DNA of 64,000 bases. Source: Phreatobacter sp. (GTDB lineage: Bacteria; Pseudomonadota; Alphaproteobacteria; Rhizobiales; Phreatobacteraceae). A model generated the notes under the pieces. It saw only the letters and a program-made list of their open reading frames with translations, was not told the DNA's origin and did not search any database. Where the stretch lies: NCBI RefSeq assembly GCF_022843985.1, contig NZ_JALHMP010000020.1:1-64000 (forward strand), in the 5' to 3' direction. Below, piece by piece: positions 50,301-58,893 of this stretch (position 1 is the first letter of the stretch; every line of letters begins with the position of its first letter). Position numbers and translations under genes: made by a program.

Positions 50301-51062
50301 CATGGCGGCGACCTCGATACGGCGGCGCTGCGGGTCTTCGGCAATGCCGAGGGCGCCTACGGCTCCAACGTTAACAACCTGATCGAGAGCGGGCGCTGGC
50401 AGGACGAGGACGAACTGGCCGAGACCTATACCCGGCGGAAGGGCTTCGCCTATGGCCGCGGCGGCCGGGCGGTGGAGCAGCCGGGCCTGCTGCGGACCGT
50501 GCTCGGCGGCGTCGACCTCGCCTATCAGAACCTCGATTCGGTCGAACTCGGCGTCACCACGGTGGACAATTACTTTGACACGCTCGGCGGCATCAGCCGG
50601 GCCGTCAAGCGCGCCAAGGGCGGCGCTGCCACACCGGTCTATATCGGCGACCAGACGCGCGGCGAAGGCACGATCCGCACCCTGTCCGAACAGGTTTCGC
50701 TGGAGACGCGGACGCGCATGCTCAATCCGAAATGGTACGAGGGCATGCTGAAGCACGGCTATGAGGGCGTGCGGCAGATCGAGACCCATGTCACCAACAC
50801 GATGGGCTGGTCGGCGACGACCGGACAGGTGGAGCCCTGGGTCTACCAGAAGCTCACGGAGACCTATCTTCTCGACCCGGCCATGCGCGAGCGCCTCGCG
50901 GCGCTCAATCCGACAGCCTCGGCCAAGCTCGCCAACCGCCTGATCGAGGCCCAGCAGCGCCAGTACTGGCAGCCCGATGCGGCGACGCTGGCGGCGCTGC
51001 AGCAGGCGGGCGACGAGCTGGAGGATCGTCTCGAGGGGATCGGCCTCGAGGTGGCGGCCTGA
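47310..51062 (+). CDS. bchH: Magnesium chelatase subunit H
   Basis: The porphyrin-binding subunit, 1,250 residues, slightly above the family average of about 1,200. Conserved parts are VTMDTHVASATDRA at the start, the cysteine-rich CSGCARGCTFPAGE near residue 395, NFPPNAGNTGTAAYLSVF, HFGTHGALEFMPGKQ and VDNYFDTLGGISRAV toward the end. ggagg stands 12 bases upstream. It is usually inside bchFNBHLM, but here it leads its own operon with bchG. Confidence 0.96.
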   Translation: MARSPNAGAETPIRVVIVTMDTHVASATDRARAKLLRDLPGLELTVHAASEWSAHPQALAACRAAIGTADIIINTMLFMEDHFLPLIDALQARRESCDAMVSIMSAGEVTKLTRLGRFRMDGPPSGPMALLKRLRGNKGKPGGAGAGQVKMLRRLPQILRFIPGTAQDVRAYFLTMQYWLAGSEENIANLVRFLIDRYADGPRRGLRGTLKVGKPVDYPDTGVYHPDMPARVASDTRSLPARAGAKGTVGLLVLRSYVLAGNAGHYDGVIRTFEARGLNVIPVFATGLDAREAIDAFFFRDGRPLIDAMVSLTGFSLVGGPAYNDSKAAEEVLARLDVPYIAAHPAEFQTLDQWGASDRGLLPVESTIMVAIPELDGATGPILFGGRTDKAGSCSGCARGCTFPAGETERDMHVCAERAEVLVARTEKLVALRRSERAARKVAIVLFNFPPNAGNTGTAAYLSVFESLHRTMAAMQREGYAIDVPASVDDLRRAIVEGNAGRTGAMANVHARISTGDHIRRERWLGEIEAQWGPAPGRQQSDGASIFVLGERFGNVFVGIQPSFGYEGDPMRLLFEKGFAPTHAFSAFYRWLREDFAAHAVLHFGTHGALEFMPGKQAGLSGQCWPDRLIGDLPNIYLYASNNPSEGAIAKRRGAATTVSYLTPPVASAGLYRGLLDLKVSLDRWRQLPPEDARERDELAVLIQAQAAALDLAAPEPAWPDGAESRISRLRATVLELEYTLIPHGLHVVGEPLSAEERIDMLLAMAESGEGARPERALVATLVAGATAEQALKAHGLGQDAALLAALKTLAAADALLAEDHEIDGLIRGLDGRFIRPAPGGDLLRTPAVLPTGRNLHGFDPFRIPSSFAVQDGAKQATRLLDRHIADGNPLPETVALVLWGTDNLKTEGAPIAQALALMGAAPRFDGYGRLAGARLLPLEELTRPRIDVVISLSGIFRDLLPLQIRLLAEAAFLAASADEPCERNFIRKHALAYQAEHGGDLDTAALRVFGNAEGAYGSNVNNLIESGRWQDEDELAETYTRRKGFAYGRGGRAVEQPGLLRTVLGGVDLAYQNLDSVELGVTTVDNYFDTLGGISRAVKRAKGGAATPVYIGDQTRGEGTIRTLSEQVSLETRTRMLNPKWYEGMLKHGYEGVRQIETHVTNTMGWSATTGQVEPWVYQKLTETYLLDPAMRERLAALNPTASAKLANRLIEAQQRQYWQPDAATLAALQQAGDELEDRLEGIGLEVAA

Positions 51063-51063
51063 C

Positions 51064-52041
51064 ATGGCCATGGCCGGATTGACCGTGCCAGGCAGTGACG
51101 CGCCCCGTCCCGGCAGCCGGGACGGTGACCCGGCGGCCCCGGCAGGACCGCAGCGCGCGCGCTACCCGGCCCCCTCGGCGGTGCTTGAACTGCTCAAGCC
51201 GGTCACCTGGTTTCCGCCCATGTGGGCCTTCGCCTGCGGCGTGGTTTCCTCCGGCGTGTCAATCACGGCGCACTGGTCTGTCGCGCTGATCGGCATCCTC
51301 CTCGCCGGGCCGCTGGTCTGTGCCATGAGCCAGGCCATCAACGATTGGTACGACCGCGACGTGGACGCCATCAACGAGCCCCATCGCCCCATTCCCTCCG
51401 GCCGGATTCCGGGGCGCTGGGGCCTCTATATCGCCGGCCTCTGGAGCCTGTTGTCGCTGGCTGTGGCCAGCCTGCTCGGCACCTGGGTGGTGATCGCGAC
51501 GGCGATCGGCCTCGTCCTCGCCTGGGCCTACAGCGCCCCGCCCTTCCGGCTGAAACGCAATGGCTGGCTCGGCAATGCCGCCTGCGGTTTCTCCTACGAG
51601 GGCCTCGCCTGGGTGACAGGCGCGGCGGCGATGCTGGGCGGCGCGCTGCCCTCCTGGCCGATCCTGGCGCTCGCCTTCCTCTACAGCGTCGGCGCCCACG
51701 GCATCATGACGCTCAACGATTTCAAGTCGATCAGGGGCGATCGGATGATGGGCATCGGATCGCTGCCGGTGCGGCTCGGCCCCGTCGGGGCGGCGCGCAT
51801 GGCGGCCGCCATCATGGCCCTGCCGCAGGTCGCCGTCATCGCACTGCTGGTTTCCTGGCAGCGGCCGGTCGAAGCCGCGATCATCACCGCCCTCCTGGCC
51901 GGCCAGCTCCTGATGATGACCCGCTTCCTCAAGGATCCGGTCGGCAAGGCGCTCTGGTACAGCGGCTTCGGCGTGCCGCTCTTCGTCATGGGCATGATGG
52001 CGGCCGCCGTCGCCGTACGCAGTCTGCCGGGCGGGCTCTGA
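51064..52041 (+). CDS. bchG: Bacteriochlorophyll synthase
   Basis: UbiA-family membrane prenyltransferase of 325 residues that attaches geranylgeranyl or phytyl diphosphate to bacteriochlorophyllide a. The first diphosphate motif is NDWYDRDVDAINEPHRPIPSG, the second is NDFKSIRGDRMMGIGSLP. The first 37 residues are a proline/alanine-rich extension before LELLKPVTWFPPMW. It follows bchH by one base, an uncommon location. Confidence 0.95.
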   Translation: MAMAGLTVPGSDAPRPGSRDGDPAAPAGPQRARYPAPSAVLELLKPVTWFPPMWAFACGVVSSGVSITAHWSVALIGILLAGPLVCAMSQAINDWYDRDVDAINEPHRPIPSGRIPGRWGLYIAGLWSLLSLAVASLLGTWVVIATAIGLVLAWAYSAPPFRLKRNGWLGNAACGFSYEGLAWVTGAAAMLGGALPSWPILALAFLYSVGAHGIMTLNDFKSIRGDRMMGIGSLPVRLGPVGAARMAAAIMALPQVAVIALLVSWQRPVEAAIITALLAGQLLMMTRFLKDPVGKALWYSGFGVPLFVMGMMAAAVAVRSLPGGL

Positions 52042-52043
52042 CC

Positions 52044-53573
52044 ATGATCCGCCTGGCGTGGCAACGCTGGGCAGTCGGTGGCGCGGCACTGGTCGCCATC
52101 ATCGTCGCGCTGATCGATCTGCAGGGGGCCGCCGGGGGAATCCGGACGGAGACGATGAGCGCCGACGGCACGCCGATGACGGTCTATCGTCCGCTGGCCG
52201 GCGGGCCGGGACCGGCGGTCCTGATCGCCCATGGCTTCGCTGGCTCGCAGCAGCTCATGCAGCCCTTCGCGGTGACGCTGGCGCGCCAGGGCTACACTGC
52301 CGTCACCTTCGATTTCGCCGGGCACGGCCGCAATCCGAACCCTCTGACGGGCAACATCACCCGCGAGGACGGCGCGACGCGGACGCTCCTCGACGAGACC
52401 GCAAGGGTGGCCGAGCGGGCGAAGGCCCTCGGCGACGGGCGGCTGGCCCTGCTCGGCCATTCCATGGCGACCGACATCATCGTGCGCCAGGCCCGGCGCG
52501 ATCCGGCCGTGGCGGCGACCGTCGCCGTGTCGATGTTCTCCCCCGCCGTGACTGCGACGACGCCGCGCAACCTGCTCGTCATCGTCGGCGCCTGGGAGGG
52601 TGGGCTGAAGGCGGAAGCGCTGCGCGTCACCGGGCTCGTCTCGGGAGCCGTCGCTGCCGTGCCCGGCGTGACCTATGGCGATATCGCGACAGGCGGCGCG
52701 CGGCGGGTCGCGATCAGCCCGCATACCGAGCATGTCAGCGTTCTCTACAGCGAGACGAGCCTGCGCGAGGCGCTGGCCTGGCTCGACATGACCTTCGGCC
52801 GGCCGCCGGCTGCCGCGCCAGAGCTGGACGGGCGGGGGCCGGCGATCCTTCTGCTGCTCGCCGGGGTCGTGCTGCTGGCCTGGCCGCTCGCTGCGCTTCT
52901 GCCCGTCGTGGCGGACCCGCCTGCCGGCGCCGGGCTTGGCTGGCGGCGCATCTGGTTGCCAGTCATGGCGCCGGCCATCGTCACGCCGCTCATGCTGCGC
53001 CTTGTTCCGACAAACTTCCTGCCAGTCATCGTCGGCGACTATCTGGCCATGCATTTCGCCGTCTACGGGCTGACCACCGCCCTCGCCACGGCGGTCGTCA
53101 GGCCCGGCCACAGCCTGTCGCGGCCTGCCCGGCAGGGCCGGCGCCTCGCAACTGCCGCGGGCGCAGTGATCGCCTTCGGCTTTATCGCCATTGTCTGGCC
53201 CATCGACAGCTATGTGACGTCCTTCGTGCCCCATTCCAGCCGCCTCGTCCTGTTCCTGGCGATGCTCGCGGGGACCCTCTGCTTCTTCCTCAGCGACGAA
53301 TGGCTGACGCGCGGCGTCGGCGCCGCCCGCGGTGCCTATGTTGCATCGAAGATCGCCTTTCTCGTCTCGCTCGGTCTTGCCGTCGCCCTCGATTTCGAGC
53401 GGCTGTTCTTCCTTCTCATCATCATTCCCGTCATCGTCGTGTTCTTCGTCGTCTACGGGTTGTTCAGCGCCTGGGCCTACCGCGCGACGGGCCATCCCTT
53501 CGTCGGCGGCAGCGCCAATGCGGTGGCCTTCGCCTGGGCCATTGCCGTGACCTTTCCCTTCCTCGCCCGGTAG
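52044..53573 (+). CDS. Alpha/beta hydrolase fused to a membrane domain
   Basis: A 509-residue protein 2 bases after bchG. A first hydrophobic segment at residues 10-28 (VGGAALVAIIVALIDLQGA) anchors an alpha/beta hydrolase domain to about residue 255: VLIAHGFAGSQQLMQ (oxyanion), GHSMATDI (nucleophile elbow) and a histidine in SPHTEHVSV. About residues 270-509 form eight or so membrane helices ending in GHPFVGGSANAVAFAWAIAV. The substrate is unknown; co-transcription with bchH-bchG suggests a pigment-ester or membrane-lipid role. Confidence 0.7.
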   Translation: MIRLAWQRWAVGGAALVAIIVALIDLQGAAGGIRTETMSADGTPMTVYRPLAGGPGPAVLIAHGFAGSQQLMQPFAVTLARQGYTAVTFDFAGHGRNPNPLTGNITREDGATRTLLDETARVAERAKALGDGRLALLGHSMATDIIVRQARRDPAVAATVAVSMFSPAVTATTPRNLLVIVGAWEGGLKAEALRVTGLVSGAVAAVPGVTYGDIATGGARRVAISPHTEHVSVLYSETSLREALAWLDMTFGRPPAAAPELDGRGPAILLLLAGVVLLAWPLAALLPVVADPPAGAGLGWRRIWLPVMAPAIVTPLMLRLVPTNFLPVIVGDYLAMHFAVYGLTTALATAVVRPGHSLSRPARQGRRLATAAGAVIAFGFIAIVWPIDSYVTSFVPHSSRLVLFLAMLAGTLCFFLSDEWLTRGVGAARGAYVASKIAFLVSLGLAVALDFERLFFLLIIIPVIVVFFVVYGLFSAWAYRATGHPFVGGSANAVAFAWAIAVTFPFLAR

Positions 53574-53628
53574 CAACCAAGCGGCGAGGAGAGCGAAGGC
53601 GCGCGAGCCTCGCGGAACCGCGTGGGGC

Positions 53629-54552
53629 TCACCGACCCCAGGTGAGCACCATGGCGTCCCGCTCACGGGCCAGTTCGACCAGCCCCTCCTGCGCCGCCGG
53701 ATGCGGCAGGGCGAGCGGATGGCGCAGTGCTGCGGACGCAATCACGCCGCCCTCCTGCATCAGGATCTTGGCGGCCGCGAGCCCGCATTGCCGGTTCTCG
53801 TAATTGATCAGCGGCAGCCAGCGCTCATAGGCGGCCTTGGCCGCCGCGCGGTCGCCGGCGAGATAGGGATCGATGATGGTGCGGATCCCGTCGGGATAGC
53901 CGCCCCCCGTCATCGAGCCGGTGGCGCCGGCATCGAGATCGGCCATCAGCGTAATCGCCTCCTCGCCGTCCCACGGCCCCTCGATGGCGTCGCCGCCGAG
54001 TTCGAGGATCGTCCGCAGCTTGGCGGCGGCCTGGGCCACCTCGATCTTGAAATAGGCGACGTTCTCGACCTCGCGCGCCAGTTTCGCCAGGAAGGCGGGC
54101 GACAGCGGCGTGCCGGCGACCGGCGCATCCTGGATCATGATCGGGATCGATATCGCCTCGGAGACGGTGCGGAAGAAGGCCTCGATGGCCGGCTCGCCGA
54201 CGCGGAATGTCGCGCCGTGATAGGGCGGCATGATCATCACCATGGCGGCGCCGAGATCCTGGGCCCGGCGCGAACGCTCGGCGCAGATGTGGCTGGCGAA
54301 ATGCGTCGTCGTGACGATGACCGGCACGCGGCCCGCGACATGGGCGAGCACGGCCTGCATCACCGTCTCGCGCTCGTCGTCGGTCAGGACGAACTGCTCG
54401 GAGAAATTGGCGAGGATGCACAGGCCCTGCGAGCCCGCATCGATCATGAAGTCGACGCAACGGCGCTGGCCGTCGAGGTCTAGCCTCCCGTCGCCGTGGA
54501 AGATGGTGGGCACGACGGGAAAGACACCGCGATAGGGGCGCGGATGGGGCAT
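53629..54552 (-). CDS. Dihydrodipicolinate-synthase-family lyase/aldolase
   Basis: Class I aldolase-type protein of 307 residues. YRGVFPVVPTIFHGDGRLDL opens the TIM barrel, and the Schiff-base lysine is in AYFKIEVAQ. Best resemblance is to sugar-acid dehydratases or aldolases of this family rather than lysine-pathway DapA, because it lies with catabolic genes. Substrate not assignable. It is convergent with the bchG operon and marks the end of the photosynthesis cluster. Confidence 0.8.
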   Translation of the reverse strand: MPHPRPYRGVFPVVPTIFHGDGRLDLDGQRRCVDFMIDAGSQGLCILANFSEQFVLTDDERETVMQAVLAHVAGRVPVIVTTTHFASHICAERSRRAQDLGAAMVMIMPPYHGATFRVGEPAIEAFFRTVSEAISIPIMIQDAPVAGTPLSPAFLAKLAREVENVAYFKIEVAQAAAKLRTILELGGDAIEGPWDGEEAITLMADLDAGATGSMTGGGYPDGIRTIIDPYLAGDRAAAKAAYERWLPLINYENRQCGLAAAKILMQEGGVIASAALRHPLALPHPAAQEGLVELARERDAMVLTWGR

Positions 54553-54643
54553 GGACGGTCTCCCTCACGGCCGCGCATCCGGCGGCTCTGTTGTGGTTGT
54601 GGCGTGCCCGCCGGCGAGGCCGGCGGCACCGCTCCTCAGGACG

Positions 54644-55840
54644 TCAGCGCGCCGTCGCCAGCGCGACGGCCAGCCGGCAGGCGTTCTGGAAGGCGGGGAT
54701 ATCGACCCATTCGTCGACGGTATGGGCCTCGTTCTGCCCGGCGCCGAAGGTCACGGTCTGGATGCCGTGCAGCGTCAGGTAATTGGCGTCGAGGCCGCCG
54801 TTGACGAGGCGCGGATTGGGGGTGAGGCCGATGGCCTCGACCGCCTGGATGCCGCGCTGCACGACGGGCGCATTCCGGTCGATGGCGAAGGAATGGTACT
54901 TGCGCTGCCGGCTGAACGACACCCGCCCGGTCTTGCCCTCGCTGCTGACGAGGGTCGCGGCTGCCTTGTGGAAGGCGGCCTCGAAGGCATCGGTGATGGC
55001 GTCGACGAAGGCCATGTCGTGGCTGCGGCTCTCGCCCTCGACATAGCAATAGTCGGTGACGACATTGGTGGCGTCGCCGGCGCCGCGGCCGTCACGGCCG
55101 GCAATGGTGCCGATATTGCTGGTGCCGGCCTTGTCGCCCTTCACCACCTTGCCGAACCAGCCGCCGGCCTGGGCATCGGCGAGCGCCATGGCGGCGATCA
55201 TGCTGGCGGAGATGCCGCGCTCCGGCGCGACGCCGGCATGGGAGGCGCGGCCGAAGATCTCCACCGACCAGCCGTCGCCGCCGACCGCGCCGGTGACGAC
55301 GTCGGCCGGGCGCGAGCCGTCATAGTTGAAGCCCATGGCCACGGGGCCGACCATGGCGAGATCGATGTAGCGGGCGCCCCACAGGCCGCTCTCCTCGCGG
55401 ACGCAGAAGACCAGCACCAGCGGCGGATGGTCGAGGTTCTGCCGGGCGAGTTCGGCCGCCAGCGAGACGAGCACGGCGCAGCCGGTGCGGTTATCGCCGC
55501 CGAGCGCGGTGTCGCCGCCGGAGACGATCCTGTCGCCGACGATGCGCGCCTTGGCGCCGGCACAGAGCGGCACGGTGTCGAGATGGGTCGAGAACAGGAG
55601 CGGCTCGCCGTTGCTGAGGCTGCCACGGCCGGGGATCTTGACGATCAGGTTGCCGGTCTCGGTGGGGATGGGAATGCGCGTGTTGGCATCGTCATAGGCA
55701 ATGGCCTCGGCCGGCACGCCGGCCTCCACCAGCGCACGGGCGACATCCTCGGCAATGGCCTTTTCCTGGCCTGTCACGCCCTCGACGGCGAGGAAACGCA
55801 TCAGGCGGTCGAGCGCGGCTTGGGAATCGTGGGTGATCAT
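54644..55840 (-). CDS. M20-family metallopeptidase (PepT-like)
   Basis: Zinc peptidase of 398 residues acting on short peptides or acylated amino acids. Metal-ligand and catalytic motifs are FSTHLDTVPLC, GGDNRTGCAVL, VREESGLWG and GGLDANYLTLHG; the dimerisation domain contains FGRASHAGVAPERG. It resembles tripeptidase T. It is 91 bases from the lyase gene; no co-transcription signal is obvious. Confidence 0.85.
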   Translation of the reverse strand: MITHDSQAALDRLMRFLAVEGVTGQEKAIAEDVARALVEAGVPAEAIAYDDANTRIPIPTETGNLIVKIPGRGSLSNGEPLLFSTHLDTVPLCAGAKARIVGDRIVSGGDTALGGDNRTGCAVLVSLAAELARQNLDHPPLVLVFCVREESGLWGARYIDLAMVGPVAMGFNYDGSRPADVVTGAVGGDGWSVEIFGRASHAGVAPERGISASMIAAMALADAQAGGWFGKVVKGDKAGTSNIGTIAGRDGRGAGDATNVVTDYCYVEGESRSHDMAFVDAITDAFEAAFHKAAATLVSSEGKTGRVSFSRQRKYHSFAIDRNAPVVQRGIQAVEAIGLTPNPRLVNGGLDANYLTLHGIQTVTFGAGQNEAHTVDEWVDIPAFQNACRLAVALATAR

Positions 55841-55949
55841 GTCGGTCTGGCCTGCCGTGGAATGAAGCGGGCATCATGCCGATCGCCGCGCCGAGGAACA
55901 GTGCGCCAGCGGCAAGGCCGCCCTGCCGGCGCCGCGGGAAGGGCGCCCG

Positions 55950-56402
55950 TCAGGTCACCTCGTAGACATCGAGGACGACGCGGTCGGGATGCCGCGTCCC
56001 CGTGCAGAGGAAGAGCGAGCGCATCAGCCAGGCATGTTCGGGCGCCGAAGCCTCGAAGCGCGGCACGGTGCGGAAATAGATCTGCGCCGCATCCACCGCC
56101 TCGCCGCGCCGCAGCCGGGCGACGAGGTCGGGCGGTCCGCGGCGGATCCCGGTGTTCTCGACATAGATGCGCGCCCCGTTCGGGGTCTCGATGACATAGC
56201 GCGCATGGATTTCGGCGAGGCCGGCATCGCGGACCAGCTGGTAGTCGGTACCGCCCGGCAAGATGATCCCCGACAGGCGTGGCCCCGCGACCGTGCCGCC
56301 GGTGATCGGGATGAGGCGGCGCTCGCCAAGAGGGGTCGGCCCGACCTCGATCGCGGGCTCCACCGCGGCGGTGATCGTGAAAGCCCGTTCCAGTCCGGCC
56401 AT
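55950..56402 (-). CDS. DUF3237 family protein
   Basis: A 150-residue protein of the beta-barrel DUF3237 family, function unknown. Family features include VGPTPLGERRLIPITGG, RLSGIILPGGTDYQLVR and YFRTVPRFEASAPEHAWL. These proteins often lie with aromatic or side-chain degradation genes, which fits the neighbours. Confidence 0.8.
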   Translation of the reverse strand: MAGLERAFTITAAVEPAIEVGPTPLGERRLIPITGGTVAGPRLSGIILPGGTDYQLVRDAGLAEIHARYVIETPNGARIYVENTGIRRGPPDLVARLRRGEAVDAAQIYFRTVPRFEASAPEHAWLMRSLFLCTGTRHPDRVVLDVYEVT

Positions 56403-56497
56403 GATGATCAGCGTCTCCCTGCCCGCTGCCGGTCGACAGGCAGCGGACCGGAAGCATCCGGCGCCGGGACCTGCCGGTCAATGACCCGGCGCGGCGC

Positions 56498-57454
56498 TCA
56501 TTCCCCGATCGCCACGATGGCGGCGCCGAGCTGGTCGCCGCTGTCGAAGGCCGCCTCGACCCTTGCGCCGATGCACCAGTCGCCGCAGGCGCCGATGCGC
56601 TGGGCTGCGTCCCACAGGAAGGGCTCGCCCAGGGCCTCCTCGACGAGGGCGTAGCGCCAGCGGTGGGCGACGGCATGGACGGGCGCGGCGGTGGTGCCGG
56701 TGAGGGCGCGGAAGGCCTCGAGCAGCAGGACGGCGATCGCCTCCGGCGGCGTCTCCAGATGGGCCCGCGACCAGCCCGCCGTCGCGTGGACGACAACCGT
56801 GTCCCGGCCGGCGGGGCGGCCGGGCTTGGTGTCGTCGCGGGCGATCCAGCCGATGGGTCCGCCGCCGGCCGGACGCAGGCTTGCGCCCATCGCCACCGCC
56901 CCCGCCGCAAAGGCCAGCATCAGCGCGCAGCAGGGCGCATAGCGGATGCGGGCGAGGCCTGCCCAGATGATGCCGGCGCTCGCCGCCAGCGGCACGGCCT
57001 GCGGTGCCGGCACGGCGATGACAACGCCATCGAAGGCGCCATTGCCATCGACGGCGGCCGGCCCCTCCGCCGTCGCCAGGGTCCAGCCCCGCGGACCCCG
57101 GCGCAGCGCCGTGATCTCCTGGCTGCCGACCAGCGTCAGGCCGGCGGCTAGACCCTTGGCGAGGGAGCTCATCCCAGGCGTTCCGACATAGCCCTGTTCG
57201 CCCCAGGGGGCCGCCTGACCGGTCGTCACCAGCGCGGCGACGACCTCGGAGAAGCGCGCACCGCGGGCCGTGAAGAACTGGGCGCCGTGGTCGAACTGGA
57301 GGTCTCCGGCCCGCCGCGTCGCCACGCGGCCGCCGATGCCGCGGCTCTTCTCGAAGACCGTGACAGCGTGGCCGGCGCTCGCGAGCCGTCGGGCCGCCGC
57401 CAGGCCGGCCATCCCTGCCCCGACGATTGCCCAATGTCTCCGCATGTCCGACAT
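56498..57454 (-). CDS. FAD-dependent oxidoreductase, renalase-like
   Basis: A 318-residue flavoprotein of the amine-oxidase/renalase type. The FAD motif is WAIVGAGMAGLAAARRLASAG, followed by EKSRGIGGRVATRR and FDHGAQFFTARG, the renalase-like signature. The C-terminal FAD segment is ACGDWCIGARVEAAFDSG. Substrate unknown. An ATG at 57445 is an alternative start. Confidence 0.82.
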   Translation of the reverse strand: MSDMRRHWAIVGAGMAGLAAARRLASAGHAVTVFEKSRGIGGRVATRRAGDLQFDHGAQFFTARGARFSEVVAALVTTGQAAPWGEQGYVGTPGMSSLAKGLAAGLTLVGSQEITALRRGPRGWTLATAEGPAAVDGNGAFDGVVIAVPAPQAVPLAASAGIIWAGLARIRYAPCCALMLAFAAGAVAMGASLRPAGGGPIGWIARDDTKPGRPAGRDTVVVHATAGWSRAHLETPPEAIAVLLLEAFRALTGTTAAPVHAVAHRWRYALVEEALGEPFLWDAAQRIGACGDWCIGARVEAAFDSGDQLGAAIVAIGE

Positions 57455-57518
57455 CCCGGTTCGATTCCCTGTGGCCGCTTACGCCGGAGGCCGCGGTTAC
57501 GATCAGTCGGCTCCTGTC

Positions 57519-58304
57519 TCAGCCGCGAAGGAGGATCCCGTAGCCGTCGCGACGGACCTCCAGGCCGGTCACCTGCAGGGCGCGCCACAGGCTCGCCTGG
57601 TTGGCGGTGACGACCGGACGGCCGAGGGCGCGCTCGAGTGCCGCAATGATGGCGACGCAGCGCAACCCGGTGCCGGCGAGCAGGATGGAATCGGCCTCTG
57701 GCGGGCATTCGGCGACGGTCTGCGCGAAAAGCCCGTCCGTTTCCTGATCGGTCGCCATGCCGGCGGCATAGAGCCCGTCGGGGGGAATGGCCTGCCATTG
57801 CAGCGAGGGCCGGTAACGCCAGGCCTTGGGGACCGCCAGCCCGAAGGCCGCATAATAGCCGATGGCGGCCGTGATGATGCCGTCGCCCATCCAGGCCGGC
57901 ATGACCAGGAAGGGACGCTTCGCGCCGAGGGCCGCCAGCGCCAGGCGGATGTCGAGCCCATTGGTCGTGGCGGTGGTTGCCGCCGGGAGTTCGGCGGCGA
58001 GGGCCGCCACAGCGGCCTCGTCCCAGCCGGGTCCGCCGGCGAAGCTGCTGGATGAATGGGCAAGGACCGCGACATCGACGGCCATGGCCGCAAAATCACG
58101 GCAGCCGCGGGCAAGGTCGAGGACGAGCGTCGCAGCGCTGCGATCGGCGTTCCAGGGTGCCCAGGGGGCAGCCGCCGTGACGCGCGCGGCATGAACCGAC
58201 ACGCCGTCGGGCCGCATGGCCCACCATTCAGCCTCGGGCACCACCTCGCGGCCGACCACGAAGAGGCCGATACGGGCGCGGTCGCCCCAATTGTCCGCTG
58301 CCAT
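57519..58304 (-). CDS. Asp/Glu racemase superfamily, arylmalonate-decarboxylase-like
   Basis: A 261-residue protein with the two-domain racemase fold. The N-terminal catalytic segment reads AHSSSSFAGGPGW, with serine where maleate isomerases have cysteine. The C-terminal segment LLAGTGLRCVAII keeps its cysteine. A single C-terminal cysteine is typical of arylmalonate decarboxylase. The start at 58304 (MAADNWGDRARIG) is favoured because homology begins there. Confidence 0.7.
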   Translation of the reverse strand: MAADNWGDRARIGLFVVGREVVPEAEWWAMRPDGVSVHAARVTAAAPWAPWNADRSAATLVLDLARGCRDFAAMAVDVAVLAHSSSSFAGGPGWDEAAVAALAAELPAATTATTNGLDIRLALAALGAKRPFLVMPAWMGDGIITAAIGYYAAFGLAVPKAWRYRPSLQWQAIPPDGLYAAGMATDQETDGLFAQTVAECPPEADSILLAGTGLRCVAIIAALERALGRPVVTANQASLWRALQVTGLEVRRDGYGILLRG

Positions 58305-58461
58305 GACACCCTGCCCTCTCCCGGGCCGCCACGCCTGCGGCTGCCCCATCCTCCCTGACTACACCATCGCGCCGGCCGGATCGAAGACCGGCCGTCTGCG
58401 CCGGCCGGAGGCTTGCGCGTCTTCCATGATGATGGAATCATCGTCCATCACACGAGAACGG

Positions 58462-58812
58462 ATGATCCCCTTGCGTCTGACGAGACCCCCTGTTCATGGC
58501 GGTGCCGCCGCTCCGCCGTACCTCGCGCCGCGGCACAATGGCGGCCCGCCCATCGCGGATGATGAAGGCCCGCCCTGGGGCCAGGGCGACCCGCATCTGT
58601 TCCTGCACTGGCAGCGCGCGCACCGGGCTGCCTGGAAGAATATCCCGCGGGAGGTGATGCTGTTCCGCATGGCGAAAGCCGACAGGCTGGGGCTGACCTA
58701 TGCGGAATACACGCTCGAGATCCTGGAGCGCGGGCGCTACCTGCAGGTGGAGGACAAGGCGCGGATCGCGGAGATCAAGGCCTTGCGCAGGAGGCGGCGG
58801 CGGCGGGCATGA
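58462..58812 (+). CDS. Small basic protein with HNGGPP motif, unknown function
   Basis: A 116-residue soluble protein. RHNGGPPIADDEGP and WQRAHRAAWKNIPREVML followed by LGLTYAEYTLEILERGRYLQ are, to my memory, shared by many uncharacterised Hyphomicrobiales proteins. The tail is RRRRRRRA. In-frame ATGs at 58426-58432 are alternative starts; no strong ribosome site decides. Confidence 0.6.
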   Translation: MIPLRLTRPPVHGGAAAPPYLAPRHNGGPPIADDEGPPWGQGDPHLFLHWQRAHRAAWKNIPREVMLFRMAKADRLGLTYAEYTLEILERGRYLQVEDKARIAEIKALRRRRRRRA

Positions 58813-58893
58813 CGGTCTGCATGCCACATGGCCTCTTCCCCCCCTTACCGTGACGGGCACGGTCGTGGCAGCCTTGATGGCGGGAGTGCTTTC

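Noticed and set aside
47253-51071. A 1,272-codon open frame on the minus strand
   Set aside because: It is antisense to bchH, which is certain by homology; its composition (rich in R, G, A, H and D) has no recognisable domain. Long antisense frames are common in GC-rich codon-biased genes.
51681-53741. A 686-codon minus-strand frame opposite bchG and the hydrolase
   Set aside because: The plus-strand genes have clear motifs and tight spacing; the minus frame has none.
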